From Geobacteraceae bacterium (lineage in GTDB: Bacteria > Desulfobacterota > Desulfuromonadia > Geobacterales > Geobacteraceae): 12,406 nt of DNA. The stretch spans positions 1 through 12,406 of the forward strand of contig JAAZOO010000036.1 in the NCBI GenBank assembly GCA_012797715.1. The letters run 5' to 3'. The position numbers were made by a program, and so were the translations under genes. Under the pieces are notes generated by a model. That model ran no database searches. It was not told the origin of the DNA and saw nothing but the letters and a program-made list of their open reading frames with translations. This document shows, piece after piece, positions 1-7,271 of the stretch (position 1 is its first letter; every line of letters starts with the position of its first letter).

Positions 1-1
1 C

Positions 2-577
2 CGCCCCACGGAACCGGAAGCCGAGACTTTGACCGTCCATGTCACCTGCACCAATCGGGACATGCCGGCGCGCCTTCCCTTCGGAGATTCCGGGGGAGAC
101 TTTGAAATGGAGCTGGCAGCCCCCGTTTCCCGGATCTCCTGCCGCATCAAGCCGACGCCGACCAGGCGTCAGCCCCTGGGAGGAGCCCTCCAGTGGCGGT
201 TCATTTCCCATCTCTCCCTCAATTACCTGTCCCTGGTGGAGGGGGGGGAAGATGCTCTGCGGGAGATTCTGAAGCTGTACGATTTTGAGAATTCTCCCGT
301 AACCCGGCAACAGATAGACGGGATAGTCGGCCTCCGCACCCGGCACGTGACACGGAGAATCGGCCAGTCCTTCTGCCGGGGCATTGAGACATCCGTCACC
401 TTTGATGAGGAAAAGTTCGTCGGTTCGGGGCTCTATCTGTTCGCGTGCATTCTGGAGCGCTTTCTGGGCCAGTATGTTTCGGTCAATTCCTTTTCCCGGA
501 TGATCGCCCTGACGCTCCAGAGGAAAGAGAGGTTGAAGGAGTGGCCGCCGAGAAACGGCAACCGGATTCTTTTATAG
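2..577 (+). CDS. tssF: TssF, type VI secretion baseplate subunit (C-terminal part, cut by left edge)
   Basis: The last 191 codons of TssF, a baseplate subunit of the T6SS that works with TssG, TssE and TssK to build the wedges around the spike. TssF proteins are usually near 600 residues, so about two thirds lies left of the window. Family landmarks seen here are the CTNRDMP stretch (bases 44-64), the WRFISHLSLNYLSL stretch (about 194-235) and the downstream ALREILKLYDF helix. Reading is open from base 2 with no stop, so the in-frame TTG at 29 is not a real start. The stop is TAG at 575-577. The 3' end overlaps tssG by 37 bases, which suggests translational coupling. A run of eight G residues (241-248) lies inside the gene but the frame stays open through it. 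Family assignment is from recognised sequence pattern; it is confident because tssG and clpV follow directly. Confidence 0.93.
   Translation, partial: RPTEPEAETLTVHVTCTNRDMPARLPFGDSGGDFEMELAAPVSRISCRIKPTPTRRQPLGGALQWRFISHLSLNYLSLVEGGEDALREILKLYDFENSPVTRQQIDGIVGLRTRHVTRRIGQSFCRGIETSVTFDEEKFVGSGLYLFACILERFLGQYVSVNSFSRMIALTLQRKERLKEWPPRNGNRILL
526..532 (+). promoter_or_regulatory. Ribosome binding site that decides the tssG start
   Basis: A purine-rich AGAGAGG lies eight bases before the GTG at 541, inside the end of tssF. It supports GTG 541 as the tssG start over the in-frame ATG at 445, which would overlap tssF by 133 bases and add 32 residues that do not look like TssG. Confidence 0.5.
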
Positions 578-1581
578 AGAAGCTCCTCTTCGACGAGTTT
601 TACCGGGTTTCTTTCTTTCAGGCGGTGCAGCTCCTGGAGGCGGTGTCCGCCGGGAAGAAAGCCCTTGGGGAGGCCCTGTCGCCGGCCCATGAGGCGGTGC
701 GCTTTTCGGCCACGCCCGGCCTGGCTTTTCCGGCAAGCGATATTTCGGACCTGAGGCGGGACGAGGCCGACGGCCCTGCACGGATGCAGGTCGCCTTTCT
801 GGGGCTGATCGGTCCCTCGGGCGTCCTTCCCCACTGGTACACCGCGCTTGCCATGGAGCGGGCCGCGAACAAGGACCATGCCTTTGCCTCGTTTCTCGAT
901 CTCTTCCATCACCGCCTGATCTCCCTCCTCTACCTGGCGTGGAAGAAGACCTTTTTTGTCGCCCACTACCGCCCCGAGGCGGGTGATCGCTATTCACGGT
1001 ATTTTCTGAGCCTCCTGGGCCTGGGTACGCCGGGGCTTGCCCCTAGGATCGGGTATCCGCTGGAATCGCTGGTGTTCTGCGGGGGGATACTTTCCCGGCA
1101 GGTCGCTTCCTCCGGCACCATTGAGGCGGTTGTGGAGTATTGCCTGGGAGTGCGGGCATCGGTTGTCCAGTTTCTTGAACGGACAATCGACATCGAACCG
1201 GAGGACAGGACCCGGGTCGGGATCGCCAACGCCGGGTTGGGGGTAGATGCGGTATGCGGTTCCCGGGTGCAGGAGTGCCGGACCGGATTCCGGGTCGACC
1301 TGGCGCCGGTGGGGTACGCCGATTTCATTAGGCTGCTGCCGTCCGGGGACCGGCTGAAGCCGCTGTTTTCCCTCGTGAGATACATGGTGGGCGCGGAATT
1401 TGAGTTCGAGATCCGGCCGCACCTGCGACGGGATGAGATCCCGCCCTGCCGGCTCGGCCTGGTGAGCGCGACAGCGCCGCGGCTGGGCTGGTCCACCTGG
1501 CTTGCGCCCCTGGAAGGAACACTGGAGAACGATCCGGGTGTGACCTTTGATGAGGCGACGATACCGGCTGGAACCCGTTGA
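541..1581 (+). CDS. tssG: TssG, type VI secretion baseplate subunit
   Basis: A 346-residue TssG, the baseplate wedge subunit that partners TssF in the cytoplasm below the membrane complex. From the chosen GTG start the protein soon reaches the family's opening motif SFFQAVQLLE, then HEAVRFSATPGLAFP, then the highly typical FLGLIGPSGVLPHWYT and FLDLFHHRLISLLYLAWKK stretches, and ends with the LGWSTWLAP segment common near TssG C-termini. The length fits the family (about 300-360). The start is GTG at 541, chosen from the ribosome binding site and from family alignment by eye; the longer reading from ATG 445 is less likely. It overlaps tssF by 37 bases and ends 31 bases before clpV, so the three core genes are very probably one operon. 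No broken or missing part is seen. Confidence 0.94.
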   Translation: MAAEKRQPDSFIEKLLFDEFYRVSFFQAVQLLEAVSAGKKALGEALSPAHEAVRFSATPGLAFPASDISDLRRDEADGPARMQVAFLGLIGPSGVLPHWYTALAMERAANKDHAFASFLDLFHHRLISLLYLAWKKTFFVAHYRPEAGDRYSRYFLSLLGLGTPGLAPRIGYPLESLVFCGGILSRQVASSGTIEAVVEYCLGVRASVVQFLERTIDIEPEDRTRVGIANAGLGVDAVCGSRVQECRTGFRVDLAPVGYADFIRLLPSGDRLKPLFSLVRYMVGAEFEFEIRPHLRRDEIPPCRLGLVSATAPRLGWSTWLAPLEGTLENDPGVTFDEATIPAGTR

Positions 1582-1598
1582 ACACCTTATTCGTTACG

Positions 1599-1604
1599 AA
1601 GGAG
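1599..1604 (+). promoter_or_regulatory. Ribosome binding site that decides the clpV start
   Basis: AAGGAG sits eight bases before ATG 1613. It selects this start over the in-frame ATG at 1547, which lies inside tssG and would add 22 residues unlike ClpV. Confidence 0.7.
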
Positions 1605-1612
1605 ACACGAAC

Positions 1613-4252
1613 ATGATCCATCCCGACCTGAAGCTGCTCATCGGAAAGCTGAACCAGACCTGTCGCGGCGCCCTTGAGGCCGCTGCGGGGCTCTGCCTTT
1701 CCCACACACACTACGAGGTGGATGTGGAGCACTTCCTCATCAAGCTGCTGGAGGCGCAGAATACCGATCTCGGAAAGATATTGCGCTACTTCGAGATCGA
1801 CGACGCACGGGTCTCTGCCGACCTCACCCGTGCTCTCGAGGGCTTCAAGACGGGGAACGCGCGGACTCCGGCCCTCTCTCCCAGCATCCCCCGCATGATC
1901 CAGAATGCGTGGCTCCTGGCATCCATTGACTATCAGGCGTCCGCCGTGCGCTCCGGCCACGTGGCGCTGGCCCTCCTGTCCGACGAGGAGTTTTCCCGGG
2001 TGCTCAATGCAAGTTCGGAGTCGTTCCGGAAGATTTCCGTCGAAACCCTGGCCAAGAACCTGGCCGATCTGGTCGCCGGTTCCCGCGAGGACGCTGAGGC
2101 CGGAGTTTCCGCTCCTTCCACGCCGGCAGGGGGGGGACGGCCCGCCCCTGCCGGGACGAAATCCCTGGATCTCTTTACCATCAACCTCACGGAAAAGGCA
2201 CGCAAGGGGGGGGTGGATCCGGTCTTGGGCAGGGATGCGGAGATCCGGCAGATGATCGACATCCTCATCCGCCGCCGTCAGAACAACCCGATCCTCACCG
2301 GCGAGGCGGGTGTGGGCAAGACCGCCGTTGTCGAGGGGTTCGCCCTGAGGATCGCGGAGGGGGACGTGCCGCCGCCCCTCAGGAACGTGGAGATCCGCAC
2401 CCTGGATCTGGGGCTCCTCCAGGCGGGGGCCGGCATCAAGGGGGAGTTCGAAAACCGCCTCAAGTCGGTCATCGAGGAGGTCAAGGGTTCGCCCACGCCC
2501 GTCATCCTGTTCATCGACGAGGCCCATACCCTCATCGGAGCGGGAGGTTCGGCCGGGTCGGGCGACGCGGCGAACCTTCTCAAGCCTCCCCTGGCGCGGG
2601 GTGAGCTGCGCACCATCGCCGCCACCACCTGGTCCGAGTACAAGAAATACTTCGAGAAGGATGCGGCCCTTGCCCGGCGCTTCCAGGTGGTGAAGATCGA
2701 GGAGCCGGACGAGGAAAAGGCCGTGATGATGATGCAGGCGGTTGCCCCGTTCCTGGAAAAGCACCACCAGGTCACCATTACCTCCGAGGCCCTGCGCGAC
2801 GCGGTGCGCCTGTCCCGCCGCTACCTTCCGGCGCGGCAGCTTCCGGACAAGTCGGTGAGCGTCCTGGACACGGCCTGCGCGCGGGTGGCCATCGGCCTCA
2901 CCACCAGCCCGCCTGCCGTGGAAGAGGCGACACGCCTCATCGCCCAGATCGAGCGTGAGGAACGGCTTCTGGAGCGGGAGACCCTCATGGGCGCGGACCA
3001 CGGCGAGCGTATGAAGACCCTCGCGGACAGGAAAAAGAAGGCCCAGGCTCGGCTCGAAGAGCTGAATTCCCGCTGGACCAGGGAATCCGAGATCGCATCC
3101 CGCATCGCCGACCTTCGCAAGGAGATACAGGAAATCCATGCCCAGAACCCGGCGGACAAGTCCCTTGCCGCGAAACGGAAGAAACTGAAGGCCGCCGAAG
3201 AGGAGCTGAAAACCGTCCAAGGAAACGAGCCGCTCCTCCAGATCCAGGTGGACCCGCAGATCATCTCGGAGGTCATCTCCGGCTGGACCGGCATACCTAC
3301 GGGCCGCATGCTCGTCAACGAGATAGACACGGTCCTGAAGATGGAAACGCTTCTGGGAGAGCGCATCATCGGGCAGGACCATGCACTGGCCGCCATCGCC
3401 CAGATGATCCGCACCGCCCACGCCGGCATCGAGGACCCATCCAAACCCACGGCCGTGTTCCTCTTTGTCGGACCCAGCGGCGTGGGCAAGACCGAGACCG
3501 CCCTGGCCCTGTCGGAGCTCCTCTACGGCGGAGAGGAGAACGTCATCACCATCAACATGTCCGAATACCAGGAGGCCCACACCGTGTCCGGGCTCAAGGG
3601 TTCGCCCCCCGGCTACGTGGGCTACGGCGAGGGGGGCGTGCTCACCGAGGCGGTGAGGAAGCGCCCCTACAGCGTGGTGCTCCTGGACGAGGTGGAAAAG
3701 GCCCACCCGGACGTCATGGAGCTCTTCTACCAGGTCTTCGACAAGGGGACCCTGGAGGACGGGGAGGGACGCAGGATCGACTTCAAGAACACCCTGATCA
3801 TCCTCACCTCCAACCTGGGCACCGACACCATCATGAAGGTCTGCGCCGACGAGGAGACCATGCCCGACTGGCAGGCCCTCAACGAGATGATCCGGCCGGA
3901 GCTGCTGAAGCATTTCAAGCCGGCGTTTTTGGGACGGCTGAAGGTGGTCCCCTATTTCCCGATTACGGACACGGTCATGCGCCTCATTGTGAAGCTGAAG
4001 CTGAACAAGATCGCGAAACGGATGAAGGAAAACCGCAATGTGGCCTTCAGTTACGACGAAGGGCTCATCGAGGCAATCGCGGCCCGCTGCACGGAAGTGG
4101 AAAGCGGGGCGCGGAACGTGGACCATATCCTCACCAATACCCTGCTGCCGGAGATGTCGAAGGAGCTCCTGTCGCGCATGGCGAGCGGGGAAAAGCTGTC
4201 GCAGGTGAAGGTGGGTCTGGGGGCGCAGGGGTATGTCTTCCAGGTGAAATGA
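1613..4252 (+). CDS. clpV: ClpV (TssH), T6SS sheath-disassembling AAA+ ATPase
   Basis: An 879-residue Clp/HSP100 ATPase of the ClpV branch. It binds the contracted TssB/TssC sheath and, by ATP hydrolysis, unfolds it so the subunits can be reused. The N-domain (about 1-160) has the ClpV-style opening LIGKLNQTCRGALEAAAGLC and LTRALEGFKTGNARTPALSP. The first AAA+ domain has Walker A GEAGVGKT (230-237) and Walker B VILFIDEAH (297-305), with the ClpV hallmark LARGELRTIAATTWSEYKKY. A charged helical middle domain spans about 450-560. The second AAA+ domain has Walker A GPSGVGKT (620-627), the pore-loop region GYVGYGEGG, and Walker B VVLLDE (688-693). All catalytic motifs are intact and the length is normal. 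Two eight-G runs (2129-2136 and 2206-2213) fall in the N-domain linker and at the start of the first AAA+ region without breaking the frame. Distinct from ClpB/ClpA by the N-domain and by the tssF-tssG neighbours. Confidence 0.97.
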   Translation: MIHPDLKLLIGKLNQTCRGALEAAAGLCLSHTHYEVDVEHFLIKLLEAQNTDLGKILRYFEIDDARVSADLTRALEGFKTGNARTPALSPSIPRMIQNAWLLASIDYQASAVRSGHVALALLSDEEFSRVLNASSESFRKISVETLAKNLADLVAGSREDAEAGVSAPSTPAGGGRPAPAGTKSLDLFTINLTEKARKGGVDPVLGRDAEIRQMIDILIRRRQNNPILTGEAGVGKTAVVEGFALRIAEGDVPPPLRNVEIRTLDLGLLQAGAGIKGEFENRLKSVIEEVKGSPTPVILFIDEAHTLIGAGGSAGSGDAANLLKPPLARGELRTIAATTWSEYKKYFEKDAALARRFQVVKIEEPDEEKAVMMMQAVAPFLEKHHQVTITSEALRDAVRLSRRYLPARQLPDKSVSVLDTACARVAIGLTTSPPAVEEATRLIAQIEREERLLERETLMGADHGERMKTLADRKKKAQARLEELNSRWTRESEIASRIADLRKEIQEIHAQNPADKSLAAKRKKLKAAEEELKTVQGNEPLLQIQVDPQIISEVISGWTGIPTGRMLVNEIDTVLKMETLLGERIIGQDHALAAIAQMIRTAHAGIEDPSKPTAVFLFVGPSGVGKTETALALSELLYGGEENVITINMSEYQEAHTVSGLKGSPPGYVGYGEGGVLTEAVRKRPYSVVLLDEVEKAHPDVMELFYQVFDKGTLEDGEGRRIDFKNTLIILTSNLGTDTIMKVCADEETMPDWQALNEMIRPELLKHFKPAFLGRLKVVPYFPITDTVMRLIVKLKLNKIAKRMKENRNVAFSYDEGLIEAIAARCTEVESGARNVDHILTNTLLPEMSKELLSRMASGEKLSQVKVGLGAQGYVFQVK

Positions 4253-4253
4253 G

Positions 4254-4690
4254 AACGCGTGGGACGTACAGAGCGCAGGGAGAAGATGTGGATGGGGCAC
4301 GTACTCAGGGAACCTGTCGCCGGTGCTCAATGCCGAGGGTCTGAAGGCCTACCAGTCGACAAATGTTGATCCGAGAGCGTCTGCTCCCACCTGAAGTGTT
4401 ACTCCTCTTTCGCCACCCCGGTCATCGCCCCTATGCGATGGGCCACTAACGCGGGAGCGCATTTCGTCGTCTGCGCCGTATCGGACTCTGACGGCACGGT
4501 TGTCTTTTACGATCCCCGGTTCGGAATCGTGGAGGAGGCCGGCTGGCAATTCCCGAATTGCTTCACCTCTGACGGTTCCGGCGCCTTCAGGGGCTTTCTG
4601 GTCATACCTGCCGTTGAGAGTGCTCAGGCACAGCGTACGTTGAGTTTCGCAAGGAGGACGCCATGGCATATTCACAGGACAACAGACTGA
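4254..4690 (+). pseudogene. Remnant of a papain-like (C39/C70-style) protein, 5'-truncated and frameshifted
   Basis: The 410-base gap between clpV and vgrG holds no intact gene but looks like former coding sequence. One frame reads from 4254 through YSGNLSPVLNAEGLKAYQST to ASAPT and stops at TGA 4392-4394. The sense then continues in another frame from 4394 with CYSSFATPVIAPM, then AHFVVCAVSDSDGTVVFYDP, and FTSDGSGAFRGFLVIPA. One lost base near 4391-4394 would join the two. The AHFVV...V.FYDP pattern resembles the histidine strand and Asp-Pro turn of papain-like bacterial peptidases, but the catalytic cysteine region is missing and no start codon with a binding site is visible. The second frame runs 28 bases into vgrG before its stop, so the natural end is probably earlier. 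It could be a decayed cargo effector; that is inference. A chance reading frame or a base-calling error is the alternative. Confidence 0.45.
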
Positions 4691-6864
4691 TCGCCATCGA
4701 TACGCCGCTGGGCAAGGATGTCCTGCTGCTGGCGGGGTTTTCCGCAACCGAGGGCATGTCGCGCCTGTTTGATTTCCAACTCGAGATGCTCTCGGAAAAC
4801 CATGCTATCTCATTCGAGGAGATAATCGGCAAAAGCGTCACGATATCCGTGGTCCTCCCCTCCGGCGACAAACGCTATTTCAACGGCATCATCTCCCGTT
4901 TCTCCCAGGGGAGGGGAGGCGCCGAGAAGGGGGGAGACCCCCGTTTCTCCGTGTATCGGGCGACGATGGTTCCCTGGTTGTGGCTGCTGACGAGGACCGC
5001 CGATTCCCGCATCTTCCAGAAACTCAAGGTTCCCGATATCATTGATAAAATATTCAGGGACCTGGGTTTCACGGACTTCGCCATGAGGCTCCAGGGGGAC
5101 TACAAAGAGAGGGACTACTGCGTACAGTACCGGGAGACTGATTTCGCCTTTGTGTCGCGGCTTATGGAAGAGGTGGGAATCCACTACTTCTTCGAGCATG
5201 AGAACGGCAAGCACACGCTTGTCCTGGCCGACGCGCCCCAGGAAAACAAGCCCTGCCCCGGGCAGAGGAGCGCCCGCTACCAGTTGAGCGGGGACGGCTG
5301 GCTTGAGGAGGACGTGATCACCGGAATCGAGATGACCCAGGAGATCCGTCCTGCGAAGTACACCCTCAACGATTTCAACTTCGAGATCCCGAACACCGAT
5401 CTGAAGGTGAACGTGCCGAGCAGGAAAAGGCTGGGAGAGGGGGAGCGGGAGATTTACGATTATCCCGGCGCATATGCCCTGCGCAATGAAGGAGACCGGC
5501 TCGTGAGGCTGCGCATGGAGGAGGAAGAGGCGCAGATAACCACCATTGCCGGGTCGAGTACCTGCCGCGCCTTCACCAGCGGATACCGCTTCACCCTCAC
5601 CTCTTTCTATCGGAACGACATGAACAACAAGGAGTATGTTCTTACCTCACTGCAACACCGGGTAAGCCAGGGATGGGAAGAGGGTTCGAAGCTGGCATAC
5701 GGCAACAGTTTCACCTGCATTCCCTTCGATGTGCCGTTCCGTCCGCCGAGCATCACGCCGAAACCGGTGGTGCGGGGCTCCCAGACCGCCATCGTTGTCG
5801 GACCGGCCGGAGAGGAAATCTATACGGACCCTCATGCGCGGGTCAAGGTGCAGTTCCACTGGGACCGAGAGGGAAAGAAGAACGAGAACAGTTCATGCTG
5901 GATCCGGGTCGGCCAGCTGTGGGCGGGTGAGGGGTGGGGCGCCATCCACATCCCCCGTATCGGCCAGGAGGTGATAGTGGACTTCCTGGAAGGGGATCCC
6001 GACCGTCCCATCGTCACCGGGCGCGTCTACAACGCCAGCCAGACCCCCCCCTACAAACTGCCGGACAACAAGACCCAGTCCGGGATCAAATCGCGCAGCA
6101 GCAAAACGGGGACCGCGGACAACTACAACGAGATCCGCTTCGAGGATAAGAAGGGTTCGGAACAGATCCTGGTCCATGCCGAGAGGGATATGGACACCAC
6201 CATCGAGAGGAACGAGACTCGGGACGTGGGCGGAGACCGGACAGTGCATGTGGCGGGTCATTTCACCGAAACAATAGACAACGGAGAGACGCGCACGGTG
6301 GATGCCGGATCCGAGGAGACCATCAGCGGCGGGGCGACCCAGACCATCAGCGGCGGAATGACGCAGACCATCGACGGGGGGGAGACGCGCACCGTGAGCG
6401 GGGGCTTGACCGAAACCATTTCGGGAGGCGAAACGCGCACCGTAAACGGCGGCTTGACAGAGACCGTTACCGGCGCCCTTGCCCAGACCGTTGCCGGAGG
6501 CATTACCATCACCACGCCGGCCGCCATGAACATTACCGCCACGGGCGGGGTGAATATTACGGCGCCCGCGGGCTTCAGGGTGGTCGCGCCCGGCGGGCAA
6601 ACCCAGGTTGACAGTTTCTGGGACCAGACGGGCGGAAAGAATCACACGGCCTTCGTGTCACGTATCATCATTTCCGGCACGGTGGGACAGGCATTTGCTC
6701 TCAGGTCGGCCCATCGGGGAGTTGACGTACGGAACACCGGATTCAAGCAGGACATGGTGGGGATATTGAATCCCGTTGTCGGAGTAAATATGGAGAAAGA
6801 GGAACTCCAGTTTAAAAAGGCGGCGCTCAACTTTATCAGTTCGGGCTTTTACTCACTGCTGTAA
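4663..6864 (+). CDS. vgrG: VgrG (TssI), T6SS spike protein
   Basis: A 733-residue VgrG, the trimeric spike that sits on the Hcp tube and is expelled with bound cargo. The start ATG 4663 follows a strong AAGGAGG (4651-4657). The gp27-like part covers about residues 1-370 and contains the VgrG landmarks FDFQLEML, YRATMVPWLWLLTRTADSRIFQ and YRETDFAFVSRLMEEVGIHYFFEH. The gp5-like OB-fold (about 377-460) contains DPHARVKVQFHWDREG, CWIRVGQLWAGEGWG and FLEGDPDRPIVTGRVYN. The region 491-539 (IRFEDKKGSEQ onward) leads into an octapeptide beta-helix (540-643). A 90-residue tail follows, including VSRIIISGTVGQAFALRSAHR, with no recognisable enzyme domain, so this is not clearly an 'evolved' VgrG. The tail resembles the extended C-termini seen in other VgrGs. 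It begins a new transcription block after the clpV gap, and its stop overlaps the start of the next gene by one base. Confidence 0.96.
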   Translation: MAYSQDNRLIAIDTPLGKDVLLLAGFSATEGMSRLFDFQLEMLSENHAISFEEIIGKSVTISVVLPSGDKRYFNGIISRFSQGRGGAEKGGDPRFSVYRATMVPWLWLLTRTADSRIFQKLKVPDIIDKIFRDLGFTDFAMRLQGDYKERDYCVQYRETDFAFVSRLMEEVGIHYFFEHENGKHTLVLADAPQENKPCPGQRSARYQLSGDGWLEEDVITGIEMTQEIRPAKYTLNDFNFEIPNTDLKVNVPSRKRLGEGEREIYDYPGAYALRNEGDRLVRLRMEEEEAQITTIAGSSTCRAFTSGYRFTLTSFYRNDMNNKEYVLTSLQHRVSQGWEEGSKLAYGNSFTCIPFDVPFRPPSITPKPVVRGSQTAIVVGPAGEEIYTDPHARVKVQFHWDREGKKNENSSCWIRVGQLWAGEGWGAIHIPRIGQEVIVDFLEGDPDRPIVTGRVYNASQTPPYKLPDNKTQSGIKSRSSKTGTADNYNEIRFEDKKGSEQILVHAERDMDTTIERNETRDVGGDRTVHVAGHFTETIDNGETRTVDAGSEETISGGATQTISGGMTQTIDGGETRTVSGGLTETISGGETRTVNGGLTETVTGALAQTVAGGITITTPAAMNITATGGVNITAPAGFRVVAPGGQTQVDSFWDQTGGKNHTAFVSRIIISGTVGQAFALRSAHRGVDVRNTGFKQDMVGILNPVVGVNMEKEELQFKKAALNFISSGFYSLL
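6280..6591 (+). repeat. Thirteen tandem 24-base units encoding VgrG beta-helix octapeptides
   Basis: Thirteen consecutive octapeptides with the pattern G-G-x-T-x-T-[IV]-x encode residues 540-643 of VgrG. Octads 1-9 are regular, while octads 10-13 drift (GGITITTP, AAMNITAT, GGVNITAP, AGFRVVAP). Octads 5-6 and 7-8 are two copies of one 16-residue unit, 13 of 16 identical (6376-6423 and 6424-6471), which suggests a recent internal duplication. Such repeats form the needle-like triple-stranded beta-helix of the spike. Confidence 0.85.
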
Positions 6865-7271
6865 TGGGTGCATGGATGCGGAGCCTGATTGTGCGTAGAG
6901 TCGGACCACAGGTATTTGAGTCGCAGAAAAAATGTCGCACGCATGTGTTCATATGGTTGCTTCCGGTCTGCATCATTCTTTCCTCGGTTTCCTGCTCGAG
7001 GACGGAGAACAGTCCTGAAGGAGAGGGCTCGATAATGACATACCCCACGCCGACCGAAGCCGTTGTTGTCTCTGTCAGTGTTTATAGGCATGAGATTCGC
7101 GAGGGAATGCGAAAGGTTGACGTGACCGTTGAGGTGAAAGGCGCTGCCCCTCACCAGGTTCGGGTTGTCGAGTGGGTGCCGGTGGTCCTGCTCCACCGCC
7201 TCGAGGCAGGCCGGACAGTGCGCCTGATCAGCGACCCCCGCGAAGAAGGCCGGGTGACTCTCGGACTATGA
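6864..7271 (+). CDS. Small predicted lipoprotein, function unknown
   Basis: A 135-residue protein I do not recognise. A basic N-terminal stretch is followed by a hydrophobic run (about residues 28-41, VFIWLLPVCIILSS) ending in SVSC, with Cys44 as a possible lipidation site. This fits a permissive lipobox pattern, although residue -3 is serine rather than leucine. The mature part would be about 92 residues: a low-complexity start rich in Ser, Glu, Thr and Pro, then probable beta strands (VDVTVEVKG, HQVRVVEWVPVVLLHRLEAG). The ATG at 6864 overlaps the vgrG stop by one base and the gene's stop overlaps the next start, so it sits inside the operon. The N-region before the hydrophobic run is long, so a later start such as GTG 6945 is possible. 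Possible roles are an envelope partner of the spike module or an immunity protein; neither is shown by the sequence. Confidence 0.65.
   Translation: MGAWMRSLIVRRVGPQVFESQKKCRTHVFIWLLPVCIILSSVSCSRTENSPEGEGSIMTYPTPTEAVVVSVSVYRHEIREGMRKVDVTVEVKGAAPHQVRVVEWVPVVLLHRLEAGRTVRLISDPREEGRVTLGL

Noticed and set aside
445..540. A longer N-terminus for TssG starting at ATG 445
   Set aside because: It lies fully inside tssF, the added residues do not resemble TssG, and a ribosome binding site precedes GTG 541.
1328..4330. A 1000-codon open frame on the minus strand
   Set aside because: It lies opposite clpV and the end of tssG, has a His/Leu/Gly-rich composition typical of antisense frames in high-GC DNA, and shows no family motif.
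4544..4561. A TGGCA...TTGC pattern like a sigma-54 promoter upstream of vgrG
   Set aside because: The GG and GC elements are 13 bases apart instead of 10, so it would not be read as a -24/-12 promoter.
7172..7267. A 32-residue N-terminal extension of the DUF2169 protein
   Set aside because: It is a Pro/Arg-rich reading inside the lipoprotein gene; the family's own N-terminus begins at ATG 7268.
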